NCBI RefSeq assembly: GCF_009767915.1
Contig: NZ_WSRP01000003.1
Span: 46,543-110,542, forward strand
DNA length: 64,000 nt
Reading direction: 5' to 3'
From: Parasutterella muris
GTDB taxonomy: Bacteria > Pseudomonadota > Gammaproteobacteria > Burkholderiales > Burkholderiaceae_F
The notes under the pieces were generated by a model that worked only from the letters and a program-made list of their open reading frames with translations, ran no database searches and had not been told where the DNA came from. Every line of letters starts with the position of its first letter. Position 1 is the stretch's first letter. Of the stretch, positions 8,898 through 17,592 are shown one piece after another. The position numbers and the translations under genes were made by a program.

Positions 8898-8905
8898 ATT
8901 TGCTC

Positions 8906-9796
8906 CTAGTCAAAGAAACCGATGCGGCTCGGCTTCGAAAGATTCATCCAAATCATATTGGCCCGTCCGACTAAATTTTTCTCCGGCACAAAACCCCAGT
9001 AGCGGCTGTCTTCGGAGTTGTCGCGGTTATCACCAAGGACGAAATATGTGTCCTTGGGCACGGTGCAGATCAATCCGCCTCTCACGTAATCACAAGCGTC
9101 GGGGTTGTTGTGAATCGGAAGCGGATAAGCGCCGGCAGGGGCCGCGCGATTGTTGAGAATACGGTGATCCTTCTTACCGAGCTGCTCGACAAACTGATCA
9201 AGCTCCTGCATCTTGGCTTCATCGTAATACTTACCGTCAGCGGTGACGGGCACAGGCTTCCCATTAATGGTCAGCCGCTTGTTGATGTATTCAATCTTGT
9301 CGCCAGGCAAACCGACAACACGCTTGATGTAGTCAATTTTTTCATCCGCGGGATAACGGAAGACAATCACATCGCCTCTTTCAGGCTCACCGATCGGAAC
9401 AATCTTGGTGTTCAGCACCGGCAGACGCAGACCGTAGTTATATTTGTTCACTAAAATCATGTCGCCGCTTTCAAGCGTCGGCATCATAGATCCGCTCGGG
9501 ATTCTGAAAGGCTCAAAAATGAATGAGCGCAGAATGAAAATAAAGAAAATTACCGGAAAGAAACCGGCAGTATATTCAAGCCACTTGGGACGCTCATTCA
9601 TGCGCGTGACCATCGCAGAGCGAGCTGCCACCACGGACTGTACACCTCTGCGCAGCGCATCTTCGTTGCTTCTGTCGAACTGCTGCAGTTCATCAGACAT
9701 GACTTTGACGCGTTTAGGTTTCCAGACAAATACATCAAGAACCCACAGCACGCCTGTAAAAACGGTCAGGAGGAAAAGAATGAGAGAAAAAGTCAT
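8906..9796 (-). CDS. lepB: Signal peptidase I
   Basis: Inner-membrane serine protease that removes signal peptides from exported preproteins. Two N-terminal membrane segments (about 3-20 and 77-93) anchor it. The catalytic serine is S103 in the box RIPSGSMMPTL and the general-base lysine is K158 in DYIKRVVGLPGD; the GDNRDNSEDSRYWG box is near the C-terminus. Length is 296 residues. The ATG follows GAGGAG at good spacing. It sits between lepA and rnc, as in most Proteobacteria, and would process the exported proteins of this window. Confidence 0.98.
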   Translation of the reverse strand: MTFSLILFLLTVFTGVLWVLDVFVWKPKRVKVMSDELQQFDRSNEDALRRGVQSVVAARSAMVTRMNERPKWLEYTAGFFPVIFFIFILRSFIFEPFRIPSGSMMPTLESGDMILVNKYNYGLRLPVLNTKIVPIGEPERGDVIVFRYPADEKIDYIKRVVGLPGDKIEYINKRLTINGKPVPVTADGKYYDEAKMQELDQFVEQLGKKDHRILNNRAAPAGAYPLPIHNNPDACDYVRGGLICTVPKDTYFVLGDNRDNSEDSRYWGFVPEKNLVGRANMIWMNLSKPSRIGFFD

Positions 9797-9817
9797 AGTG
9801 ATGCTCCTCGATGAGGG

Positions 9818-11611
9818 TTATTTGTCGTCTTGCTGAAGAATTGCAAGGAAGGCTTCCTGCGGAATCTCGACGGTACCGACCTGCTTCATGCGTTTCTTAC
9901 CAGCTTTCTGTTTTTCCAGTAGTTTGCGTTTACGCGTAATGTCACCGCCGTAACACTTGGCAAGCACGTTCTTACGAAGCGCTTTCACGTTTTCACGCGC
10001 GATAATGTTTGCGCCGATGGCCGCCTGAATGGCGACGTCATACATCTGTCTCGGAATAATGCCGCGCATCTTGGAAACAATTTCACGGCCGCGGGAAACC
10101 GAGTTGGCTCGGTGCACAATGCTAGAGAGCGCGTCCACCTTATCACCGTTAATCATGATATCGATCTTGACGACATCAGAGGCTCTGTACTCTTTGAACT
10201 CGTAATCCATAGAAGCATAGCCGCGGGTCAGTGACTTAAGCTTGTCGAAGAAGTCCAAAACGATTTCCGCGAGCGGAAGGTCATAGTGCAGATGCACTTG
10301 TCTGCCGTGATAGGCGAGGTTCGTCTGAATACCGCGCTTCTGGTTGCAGAGCGTCATGACCGCGCCGACATACTCGTCCGGCACAAAAATGGTCACTGAA
10401 TCGATAGGTTCGCGGATTTCCGCGATCTTATCCACCGGCGGCAGCTTTGAAGGATTCTCAACATGGATAACATTGCCGTTGCGCAGCAGTACTTCGTAGA
10501 CCACGCTCGGCGCGGTCGTAATCAAATCCATGTTGTATTCGCGCTCGAGACGCTCCTGCACAATATCCATGTGCAGCAGCCCGAGAAAGCCCGCTCTGAA
10601 ACCGAAACCGAGCGCCTGAGAAACTTCCGGTTCAAAGTGCAGAGCCGCGTCGTTAAGCTGCAGCTTCGTGAGCGCATCGCGAAGCGCTTCGTACTGGTTT
10701 GATTCCACCGGGTAAAGGCCCGCAAACACCTGACTCTTAACCTCCTTAAAGCCGGGAAGCGGCTCCGAAGCCGGATTCTGAGCGCTTGTGACCGTATCAC
10801 CGACTCGGGCGTCTTTCAATTCTTTGATTCCGGAAATCACAAAGCCCACCTGCCCTGCGCTGAGCTCGGTCTTCGTCTGAGATTTCGGTGTAAAGATGCC
10901 GACCTGTTCAACCAAATGGTTTGCACCGGTCGCCATCAGACGAATCTTATCTTTCGGACGAAGTGTTCCGTTCACAACACGCACCAGCATCACAACGCCG
11001 ACATAGTTATCGAACCAGGAGTCGATAATTAGCGCCTGCAGCGGCGCTTTCGGGTCGCCCTTAGGCGCAGGGACACGCTCCACAATGCGTTCAAGAATTT
11101 CATCGATGCCAAGACCGGTCTTTGCAGAGGCTTCAACCGCGTCCGTCGCGTCAATTCCGATGACTTCTTCGATTTCTTCACGGGCTTCATCAGGATTTGC
11201 GCTCTGAAGATCCATCTTATTGAGAATCGGAAGCACTTCGACGCCGAGCTCAATGGCGGTATAGCAGTTGGCAACTGTCTGAGCTTCCACACCCTGCGTG
11301 GCGTCCACAACAAGCAGCGCACCTTCGCAGGCTGAAAGCGAACGGCTGACTTCGTAGCTGAAGTCAACGTGTCCCGGGGTATCAATAAGATTTAATAAGT
11401 ACGTTTGGCCGTCTTTAGCCTTGTAATTGAGAGAGGCGGTCTGAGCCTTAATAGTAATGCCGCGCTCTTTTTCCAGATCCATGGAGTCCAGGACCTGAGA
11501 TTCCATCTCTCGCTCGGAAAGACCGCCGCAGCGCTGAATCAAACGATCAGCGAGCGTGGATTTGCCGTGGTCGATATGAGCGATAATAGAAAAGTTTCTG
11601 ATCTGCTTCAT
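9818..11611 (-). CDS. lepA: Elongation factor 4 (LepA)
   Basis: Ribosome-associated translational GTPase (EF4) that back-translocates or otherwise assists ribosomes, and affects ribosome biogenesis. The G domain shows [14 protein letters not shown], the [13 protein letters not shown]3 motif and NKMDL; the LepA-specific C-terminal domain ends in a Lys-rich [16 protein letters not shown] segment. Length is 597 residues, as expected. It is the first gene of lepA-lepB-rnc-era and has a perfect inverted repeat in its leader. Confidence 0.98.
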   Translation of the reverse strand: MKQIRNFSIIAHIDHGKSTLADRLIQRCGGLSEREMESQVLDSMDLEKERGITIKAQTASLNYKAKDGQTYLLNLIDTPGHVDFSYEVSRSLSACEGALLVVDATQGVEAQTVANCYTAIELGVEVLPILNKMDLQSANPDEAREEIEEVIGIDATDAVEASAKTGLGIDEILERIVERVPAPKGDPKAPLQALIIDSWFDNYVGVVMLVRVVNGTLRPKDKIRLMATGANHLVEQVGIFTPKSQTKTELSAGQVGFVISGIKELKDARVGDTVTSAQNPASEPLPGFKEVKSQVFAGLYPVESNQYEALRDALTKLQLNDAALHFEPEVSQALGFGFRAGFLGLLHMDIVQERLEREYNMDLITTAPSVVYEVLLRNGNVIHVENPSKLPPVDKIAEIREPIDSVTIFVPDEYVGAVMTLCNQKRGIQTNLAYHGRQVHLHYDLPLAEIVLDFFDKLKSLTRGYASMDYEFKEYRASDVVKIDIMINGDKVDALSSIVHRANSVSRGREIVSKMRGIIPRQMYDVAIQAAIGANIIARENVKALRKNVLAKCYGGDITRKRKLLEKQKAGKKRMKQVGTVEIPQEAFLAILQQDDK

Positions 11612-11632
11612 ACATTCCTAAATGGATGTTTG

Positions 11633-11676
11633 CTTGTCCGCATCCATCAGAATTGTTTCGAATGGATGCGGACAAG
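11633..11676. repeat. Perfect 15-bp inverted repeat in the lepA leader
   Basis: CTTGTCCGCATCCAT (11633-11647) is exactly complementary to ATGGATGCGGACAAG (11662-11676), with a 14-base loop. A partial extra copy, ATGGATG, lies at 11622-11628, nearer the lepA start, and could compete for one arm. There is no T-run on the minus strand after it, so it does not look like a terminator. It begins 21 bp upstream of the lepA ATG. Confidence 0.8.
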
Positions 11677-11683
11677 GCGGTTC

Positions 11684-11716
11684 AAAAAAACATAAAGGGG
11701 GCGCTTGCGCGACCCC
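11684..11716 (-). terminator. Probable terminator of the fab operon
   Basis: On the minus strand GGGGTCGC-GCAA-GCGCCCC forms a GC-rich hairpin (one T bulged) followed by TTTATGTTTTTTT. It lies about 25 bp beyond the fabF stop codon. Confidence 0.75.
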
Positions 11717-11740
11717 TGCTGCTGTTCAGTCGGATTGAGA

Positions 11741-12967
11741 TCAAACCTGACCGAAAACAAGAGAACCGTTGGTTCCGCCGAAACCGAACGAGTTTTTCAT
11801 CGCGTAGCGTATTCGCATTTTGCGCGCTTCGTTCGCACAATAATCCAAATCACACTCCGGATCTTGTTCAAAAATGTTAATGGTCGGCGGTGAAACTTGG
11901 TTTTTCAGAGCCAGAACGGTAAACACGGACTCGATACCGCCGGCGCCTCCGAGAAGGTGACCCGTCATAGACTTTGTGGAATTAACCACCAAATCCTTGG
12001 CCGCGTCGCCAAAAGCGAGCTTAATCGCCTTGGTCTCATTGATATCGCCAACGTGCGTACTGGTTCCGTGCGCGTTCAGGTACTGAACATCGGAAGCGTT
12101 GATTCCCGCCTGTCTGAGGGCAGCCTGCATACAGCGCATCGGACCTTCCGCACTCGGCGTCGTGATGTGATGCGCGTCTGCAGAAAGACCGTAGCCAACC
12201 ACTTCGGCGTAGATCTTCGCTCCGCGTTTTTTCGCGTGCTCGTACTCTTCAAGCACCAGCACACCGGCGCCCTCGCCCAAGACAAATCCGTCTCGGTCCT
12301 TGTCAAAGGGACGGGACGCGGTCTGCGGATCGTCATTGCGGCGGGAAAGCGCGTGCATGGAGTCAAAGCCTCCGAGACCGAGCGGGCAGACACCGGCTTC
12401 AGCGCCGCCGGCGACCATCACATCCGCGTCACCGCGGCGGATGAGCCAGACGGACTCGCCGATACTGTGCAGACCGGTCGTGCAGGCCGTCGAATAGGCA
12501 AGACTCGGTCCCTTGAGATTGCGCATAATGGAAACCTGACCGGCAACCATATTGGCGATACTGCCCGGAATCAGGAACGGCGAAATTCGACGAGGTCCTT
12601 TTTCCAGATAGGAACCGTTGTTGACGCAGATTGTTTCCAATCCGCCGATTCCGCTGCCGACAGCGCAGCCCACTCTCACCGCGGTTTCTTCATCAATCTG
12701 AAGTCCGCTGTCATCCAGAGCCTGAAGAGAAGCCGCCACTCCGTACTGAATAAAGCGGTCAAAACGACGCGCTTCTTTCGCCGGAAGATACTTCTCCACT
12801 TCAAAATTCTTGACTTCACCGGCGATGCGGGAGCCGAAAGCGGACGCATCAAAGTGCGTCACCGCAGCGATGCCGGATTTACCCGCCAGCGCATTCTCCC
12901 AACTCTCCTCTACCGTGTTGCCAATCGGGCTGATCATGCCCAAGCCGGTAACGACTACTCGACGCAT
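11741..12967 (-). CDS. fabF: 3-oxoacyl-[ACP] synthase II
   Basis: Elongating beta-ketoacyl-ACP synthase (KAS II) of type II fatty-acid synthesis. The active-site cysteine is in the STACTTGLHS box, and the two catalytic histidines lie in the NAHGTSTHVGD and STKSMTGHLLGGAG segments. The C-terminal FGFGGTNGSLVF motif is intact. Length is 408 residues. The ATG follows GGAGC at good spacing, and the gene starts 25 bp after acpP ends. It is the last gene of the fab operon. Confidence 0.98.
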   Translation of the reverse strand: MRRVVVTGLGMISPIGNTVEESWENALAGKSGIAAVTHFDASAFGSRIAGEVKNFEVEKYLPAKEARRFDRFIQYGVAASLQALDDSGLQIDEETAVRVGCAVGSGIGGLETICVNNGSYLEKGPRRISPFLIPGSIANMVAGQVSIMRNLKGPSLAYSTACTTGLHSIGESVWLIRRGDADVMVAGGAEAGVCPLGLGGFDSMHALSRRNDDPQTASRPFDKDRDGFVLGEGAGVLVLEEYEHAKKRGAKIYAEVVGYGLSADAHHITTPSAEGPMRCMQAALRQAGINASDVQYLNAHGTSTHVGDINETKAIKLAFGDAAKDLVVNSTKSMTGHLLGGAGGIESVFTVLALKNQVSPPTINIFEQDPECDLDYCANEARKMRIRYAMKNSFGFGGTNGSLVFGQV

Positions 12968-12992
12968 TAATTGCTCCGTTAATGCTTAAAAA

Positions 12993-13232
12993 TTAGGCCT
13001 TCTGATTGGCTTTGATGAAGTCGATAGCCTGCTGAACAGTCTGAATCTTTTCCTGCTGATCGTCAGGGATTTCAATGCCGAAAGCGTCTTCAAGAGCCAT
13101 AACGAGCTCAACTGTGTCCAGAGAGTCGGCACCCAGATCGCCAATGAAAGAGCTTTCATTCTTGATGTCTGCTTCGTTGATGCTGAGCTGTTCGGCAACT
13201 ACTTTCTTAACTTGCTGTTCGATATTGTCCAT
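12993..13232 (-). CDS. acpP: Acyl carrier protein
   Basis: Acidic 79-residue carrier of growing acyl chains. The phosphopantetheine attachment serine is S37 in the [10 protein letters not shown] motif, which AcpS (encoded at 2166-2558) would modify. The four-helix arrangement and acidic helix II ([14 protein letters not shown]) are typical. It lies between fabG and fabF; the 94-bp gap to fabG is long enough for an additional promoter. Confidence 0.98.
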   Translation of the reverse strand: MDNIEQQVKKVVAEQLSINEADIKNESSFIGDLGADSLDTVELVMALEDAFGIEIPDDQQEKIQTVQQAIDFIKANQKA

Positions 13233-13326
13233 TTGTAACCTCTTAAAAAAATATGTACTGCATAATTAGGCTAATCTCGAATTATATCCGAGCCGCCGAT
13301 GTTTAAACTAGCCAAAAAAGGCGGAT

Positions 13327-14088
13327 TTACATTCTCATACCGCCGTTGACCTCGATCACCTGTCCGGTGATGTAGTCTGCGGCAACGGACGCAAGGAAGA
13401 CGACAGCGTCTGCGATATCCTCCGGCTTGCCTAAGCGAGCCATCGGAATCTGCGCTAAAAGCGCGGCTTTCTGAGCTTCGCTGAGCGCGTCGGTCATATC
13501 GGTCGCAATAAATCCGGGCGCGACACAGTTGACCGTAACACCTCTCGCACCGATCTCGCGCGCGATCGATTTGCTCATCGCGATTGTGCCCGCTTTGGCC
13601 GCTGCGTAGTTAGCCTGGCCCGCGTTGCCCATCATGCCGACGATGGAGGCGATGCTGATAATTCTGCCGTGACGCGCCTTCATCATGCCGCGAAGGCATG
13701 CGCGGGCAAGACGGAATCCGCCTGTCAGATTGGTTTCAATCACTTCATCCCACTGTTCGTCCTTCATGCGCATCGAAAGCGTATCGCGTGTGATGCCGGC
13801 GTTGTTCACCAAAACCGTGACCGCGCCGAATTCGGCTTCAATCGCTTTCATAAAGGCGTCGCTCGATTCGCGGTCGGCCACGTTAAGCACACGGCCGAAT
13901 CCCTTTGCGCCCTGAGCTCTTTCTGTAATTTTGGCTGCGCCGGCTTCGCTTGTTGCCGTGCCGATTACGGTGGCGCCCGCTTTGAGGCACGCGTCAAAAA
14001 TCGCGGCACCGATACCGCGGGAAGCGCCTGTCACCAAAACAATTTCGCCTTTAAGCGCTTCAGCGCTGAATACATTATTTGTGGTCAA
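13327..14088 (-). CDS. fabG: 3-oxoacyl-[ACP] reductase
   Basis: NADPH-dependent short-chain dehydrogenase that performs the first reduction of fatty-acid elongation. It shows TGASRGIG (cofactor), NNAG, and the YAAAKAG active-site Tyr-Lys pair. Length is 253 residues. The start is a TTG at 14088, preceded by GGAG at 8-bp spacing; no upstream ATG fits. It begins 5 bp after fabD. Confidence 0.97.
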   Translation of the reverse strand: MTTNNVFSAEALKGEIVLVTGASRGIGAAIFDACLKAGATVIGTATSEAGAAKITERAQGAKGFGRVLNVADRESSDAFMKAIEAEFGAVTVLVNNAGITRDTLSMRMKDEQWDEVIETNLTGGFRLARACLRGMMKARHGRIISIASIVGMMGNAGQANYAAAKAGTIAMSKSIAREIGARGVTVNCVAPGFIATDMTDALSEAQKAALLAQIPMARLGKPEDIADAVVFLASVAADYITGQVIEVNGGMRM

Positions 14089-14093
14089 TCTTC

Positions 14094-15035
14094 TTACTCC
14101 TGATTATTAGAAGCCGCTTCTTCAAGCGCTTCTTTGCTGTTCAATGCTTTTGCCGCGATACCCTTGGTAATTCTCTTGGTCATACCGGTAAGCGCAGCGC
14201 CGGGGCCGACTTCATAGAGTTCGGTACAGCCCATCTTTTCCATTTCGCGGACGGTATCGGCCCAAAGAACAGCCGAAGAAACCTGAGCGGAGAGCGCGCC
14301 GCGAATATCGTCGGCTTCGCTTCTGAGACGGACGTCCACATTGTGCAGAACCGGAATTTCAGGCGAGCGCAGTTCAACTGTGCGCAGGCGCTCTTCCATC
14401 GCAATCGCGGCGGGCTTCATCAGTGAAGAATGGAAGGGGCCGGAGACATTAAGACGGATCGCGCGTTTTGCACCCGCTTCAAGACTTTTGCTCATTGCGG
14501 CTTCCACTGCGGCAACGGTGCCGGCAATCACGACCTGTCCCGGTGTATTAAAGTTCACCGCTTCGACGACGCCGTTGGCGGCGCACTCAAGGCAGACGGA
14601 TTTAACTTTGTCGTCATCGAGACCAAGAATCGCGGCCATCGTGCCTTCACCGACGGGGACCGCCTCCTGCATTTTCTCGGCGCGGAAGCGCACGAGCTTA
14701 ACGGCATCCTTAAATTCAAGCGCACCGGCAGCGACCAGCGCGGAGTATTCTCCGAGGCTGTGGCCGGCCGCTACGTCGGGGCGTCGGCCGCCTTTGGAAA
14801 GATAGTAGCGATACATCGCGGTGCTTGCGGTGACCAATGCGGGCTGCGTATTGACAGTGAGGCTCAGCTCCGCAGACGGACCTTCGGCAATGAGTTTCGC
14901 TAAATCAAATCCAAGTACTTCATTCGCTTCTTCAAGCGTCTGCTGCACAATCGGTTCGTCCTTAAGGGTTGAAAGCATTCCGACGGACTGACTGCCCTGT
15001 CCCGGAAATACAAAAGCAATTTTCTTTTCTGACAT
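14094..15035 (-). CDS. fabD: Malonyl-CoA:ACP transacylase
   Basis: Transfers malonyl groups from CoA to acyl carrier protein. The N-terminal FPGQGSQSVGM motif and the nucleophile elbow GHSLGEYSAL (Ser-His pair) are clear, with the second His in GPFHSSLM. Length is 313 residues. It sits between fabH and fabG with short spacers. Confidence 0.98.
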   Translation of the reverse strand: MSEKKIAFVFPGQGSQSVGMLSTLKDEPIVQQTLEEANEVLGFDLAKLIAEGPSAELSLTVNTQPALVTASTAMYRYYLSKGGRRPDVAAGHSLGEYSALVAAGALEFKDAVKLVRFRAEKMQEAVPVGEGTMAAILGLDDDKVKSVCLECAANGVVEAVNFNTPGQVVIAGTVAAVEAAMSKSLEAGAKRAIRLNVSGPFHSSLMKPAAIAMEERLRTVELRSPEIPVLHNVDVRLRSEADDIRGALSAQVSSAVLWADTVREMEKMGCTELYEVGPGAALTGMTKRITKGIAAKALNSKEALEEAASNNQE

Positions 15036-15055
15036 TTGCGTTATAAGTTGTTTTA

Positions 15056-16057
15056 TTAGAATTTAAGCAGTGCGGAAGCCCAGGTGAAGCCGCCCCCGAC
15101 GCCCTGAAGCAGAACAATGTCGCCGCGTTTGAGCTGTCCGCTCTGACGGGCCTTATCGAGCGCAAGCGGAACACTTGCCGCCGACGTGTTTCCGTGCTTA
15201 GTGACGGAAACCACAAGATTGCTCTCAGGAATATTTAACTTGCCGCGAACCATATTCATGATGCGAAGATTTGCCTGATGCGGAATGTAGACATCGACAT
15301 CACCGGGCGCGAGATTTGCCGCCGCAAGCACATTCAGCGCGCTTTCCGTCATTTTTTCCACCGCGGCCTTAAATACGAGGCGCCCTTCCATACGAATATA
15401 GGGGTCTCCGACAATCTTGCCGTTGTCAATATGGCTGTCGGCAGCAAGCACGTGCACACCGCGCGTGCCGTCGGCTTTAAGTTCTGTTGCGAGAATTCCG
15501 GGTTCGCTGCTCTTTTCGAGCACCGCAGCGCCCGCTCCGTCACCGAAGAGAACGCAGGTTGTACGATCATCCCAATCCAAAACGCGCGAAAGGCTTTCTG
15601 AACCGATCACCAAGACGCGCTCGGCGGATCCTGCGCGGATCATTGAATCGGCGATTGAGAGCGCGTAAACAAATCCGGAGCAAACCGCCTGAATATCAAA
15701 AGCGCCGGCGCTGCTGGCCTGAAGGAGCGCCTGCACCTGACACGCCGTGCTCGGGAAAACGGAGTCAGGCGTCGTCGTCGCGACGATAATCAGATCAATC
15801 TCGTCAGGTGTAAAGCCGCCGTTTTCCAAGGCACGCTTTGCGGCCTCAAAGGCCATAGCGGTCGTGGAGCCCGCGCCTTCGGCAAAATATCTCTGCTCAA
15901 TACCGGTGCGGGTACGAATCCACTCGTCACTGGTTTCTACGCCTCTTTCGGCAAGCTTGGCCGCAAGTTCATCATTGCTGACGATCTTCTCCGGCAGGAA
16001 ACTTCCTGTAGAAGCGATTCGGGAATAAATTTTTTCACACACGAATTTCGTTTCCAT
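15056..16057 (-). CDS. fabH: 3-oxoacyl-[ACP] synthase III
   Basis: KAS III, which starts fatty-acid synthesis by condensing acetyl-CoA with malonyl-ACP. The catalytic triad is visible: Cys in IQAVCSGFVYAL, His in IPHQANLRIMN and Asn in TKHGNTSAAS. Length is 333 residues. The ATG at 16057 has no obvious Shine-Dalgarno, and an in-frame GTG five codons later could be the true start. It is the first intact gene of the fab cluster here; the DNA upstream is gene debris where plsX would be expected, so its promoter probably lies in 16058-16218. Confidence 0.97.
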   Translation of the reverse strand: METKFVCEKIYSRIASTGSFLPEKIVSNDELAAKLAERGVETSDEWIRTRTGIEQRYFAEGAGSTTAMAFEAAKRALENGGFTPDEIDLIIVATTTPDSVFPSTACQVQALLQASSAGAFDIQAVCSGFVYALSIADSMIRAGSAERVLVIGSESLSRVLDWDDRTTCVLFGDGAGAAVLEKSSEPGILATELKADGTRGVHVLAADSHIDNGKIVGDPYIRMEGRLVFKAAVEKMTESALNVLAAANLAPGDVDVYIPHQANLRIMNMVRGKLNIPESNLVVSVTKHGNTSAASVPLALDKARQSGQLKRGDIVLLQGVGGGFTWASALLKF

Positions 16058-16218
16058 TACAAACAGATAAACGAGAGATTACTTTATTCTGGGGTTCTGT
16101 GCGAACCGCTTTTTCAGCATTACAAGAAAAAACAATTTCTAAAATCCGTAAAAACTATCCGGGAAAAATCGCAACACTCACTCCTGTACTTCTGAAAGAC
16201 ACCTGTGCGGTGCCCAAT

Positions 16219-16248
16219 AAAAAAGGAAAGCCCGCTTATGGCCTTCCC
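16219..16248 (-). terminator. Terminator downstream of the CMD remnant
   Basis: On the minus strand GGAAGGCC pairs with GGGCTTTCC region bases (one G-T wobble) and is followed by TTTTTT. It fits as the original terminator of the truncated gene ending at 16274. Confidence 0.75.
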
Positions 16249-16273
16249 TGCAAAAATATTACGGCTTATAAGA

Positions 16274-16474
16274 TTATTTAAACGAATTCACGACCGCGAG
16301 CGCATTCAAAGTTCTCGGGAATCCGTTGAGCGGAATAGCGATCTGCAGCGCGTCAGCGAGATTCTGCTTCGTGTTTCCTTCTTTGAGATTAGCTCCCGTG
16401 TGCGCCTTTAACTGAGACTCGCATCCGCCAAGCGCGGCAATCGCGGCAAAGACAACGAGCTCGCGAACCAGACG
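16274..16474 (-). pseudogene. 3' remnant of a carboxymuconolactone decarboxylase (CMD) family gene
   Basis: The last 66 codons before the stop at 16274 read as the C-terminal half of a CMD / AhpD-like domain: a RELVVFAAIAALGG helix, then QLKAHTGANL, then IPLNGFPRTLNAL. The catalytic Cys-x-x-Cys or equivalent N-terminal half is missing. Upstream of about 16474 the frame stays open only because it runs antisense to the LysR-type fragment, so no genuine 5' end exists. The junction with that fragment is within a few bases. The original gene was probably divergent from the LysR gene and lost its 5' part together with it. Confidence 0.72.
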
Positions 16475-16477
16475 AAA

Positions 16478-17182
16478 ATGGAGCTCTCGGAAAAAGAGGA
16501 GTTCCTTCGCGGCATCATCCGCATCGGCATTGTCGAAACTTCTGCCATGCGGATTCTCACTCGGGAAATGCAGAAATTTACAGCGCAGTATCCGCACGTC
16601 CACTTTGAAATCTATTCTGCCGACAGTGATGATTTGAAGCGTTCAATGGACGAGAACAAACTGGATTTAGCCATTCTTCTGGAGCCGGTTGAGAGCGCAA
16701 AATACGATAAAACGCCGATTCCGGCAAAAGATCGCTGGGGGCTTGTCGTTCGAAAGGCAGACTTTCCGAGCGATCGAAAAGAGATGACTTTCAGCGAAGT
16801 CGTCGCCACTACTTTGATTTTGCCTAGAAGATTCATTGTGCTGGAAGAGATCAGCAGCTGGCTCAAAGTTTCCGATAAGGATTTAAAGGTAGCGGCTTAC
16901 CACAACCTGCCCTCCAACGCTCTTGACCTGGTCAGCTCCGGCATGGGCGCTCTATTGTGTGTGGAAGGCTCTTTTACCAATCGTGGTAAAAGCGGTTTGA
17001 GATTTGTTCCGATTACGCCCGAACGAGTTTCCGGTCACGTCGCTGTAAAAAAGAAAAACCGTCCTATCGCTAAAGCCGCGGCAATCTTTTGGGAGACGCT
17101 CTGCGCGCTGGATTCAGCGGAAACCGCAGATGAGGTTCTGAAAAAGCTCGGCGGTCGGCGGAAAAAATCTGCAGGCCTATAA
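16478..17182 (+). pseudogene. LysR-type regulator lacking its DNA-binding domain
   Basis: The 234-residue frame matches the linker and effector-binding domain of a LysR-family regulator: RGIIRIGIVET at the domain start, the RSMDENKLDLAILLEP segment, DRWGLVVRK, and the SSGMGALLCV segment. The usual N-terminal helix-turn-helix (about 85 residues) is absent; the frame reaches a stop codon at 16409-16411 without any such sequence. The ATG at 16478 has no ribosome-binding site. It abuts the CMD remnant on the opposite strand, consistent with a deletion that removed the 5' halves of a divergent regulator/target pair. It is probably non-functional. Confidence 0.75.
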
Positions 17183-17187
17183 AACAA

Positions 17188-17214
17188 AAGCCCGAGTTTG
17201 ACCTCGAGCTTTCT
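17188..17214 (+). terminator. Possible weak terminator after the LysR remnant
   Basis: AAAGCCCGAG and CTCGAGCTTT pair imperfectly around TTTGAC, with only a short T-rich tail. It is probably the old terminator of the LysR gene. Confidence 0.5.
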
Positions 17215-17220
17215 TGATCT

Positions 17221-17236
17221 TTAGGCTTAAGCCTAA
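17221..17236. repeat. Perfect 16-bp palindrome
   Basis: TTAGGCTTAAGCCTAA is self-complementary. It lies between the LysR remnant and the end of a possible minus-strand coding remnant, whose TAG stop is inside it. It could be a protein-binding site or part of a decayed terminator. Confidence 0.6.
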
Positions 17237-17308
17237 GATACAAATTCTTTCATAATTCCTGCCGCATCGTCCGCCGTGGGTCTCGAATGAGAGCAGTCCT
17301 CAGGGAAG
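17233..17308 (-). pseudogene. Possible 25-codon C-terminal gene remnant after rpmF
   Basis: On the minus strand, right after the rpmF stop codon, a frame reads FFPEDCSHSRPTADDAAGIM and then four more residues before TAG. The composition looks protein-like (an SRPTADDAAGIMKEF helix), but there is no start codon and the stretch is too short to assign. It may be the tail of a gene whose body was deleted when this locus was rearranged. It could also be chance. Confidence 0.3.
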
Positions 17309-17311
17309 AAC

Positions 17312-17500
17312 TTATTCCTGATCGTCGTTCTTAGTGGCGATGACTTTCTTGCCACGGTAGAAACCGGAAGCAGAAATGTGATGACGACGATGTGCTTCGC
17401 CTGTTGTCGGTTCGACAGCGAGCGGAGGATTGGTCAGGAAATCGTGAGCACGGTGATTGCCGCGCTTATTGGTCGACTTCTTATTTTGCTGAACAGCCAT
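17312..17500 (-). CDS. rpmF: 50S ribosomal protein L32
   Basis: 62-residue ribosomal protein. The start is the ATG opening MAVQQNKKS; a longer open frame upstream is not conserved. The [20 protein letters not shown] region is diagnostic. It is the zinc-free form, with no Cys pairs. As usual it follows the yceD (DUF177) gene. Confidence 0.97.
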   Translation of the reverse strand: MAVQQNKKSTNKRGNHRAHDFLTNPPLAVEPTTGEAHRRHHISASGFYRGKKVIATKNDDQE

Positions 17501-17592
17501 GGTAACCCCACGAAAATAATATCTAAATCTTAAAAACGAGCGGACAACACAAACACTTCCGCTCTCGGAAAACATCGGATTCTACACTAACG

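Noticed and set aside
11897..12970. 357-codon plus-strand frame antisense to fabF
   Set aside because: Shadow of a highly conserved gene; no protein-like features.
16475..16603. N-terminal part of the 109-codon minus frame upstream of the CMD remnant
   Set aside because: It is antisense to the LysR fragment, so it is an artefact of the junction rather than a true gene start.
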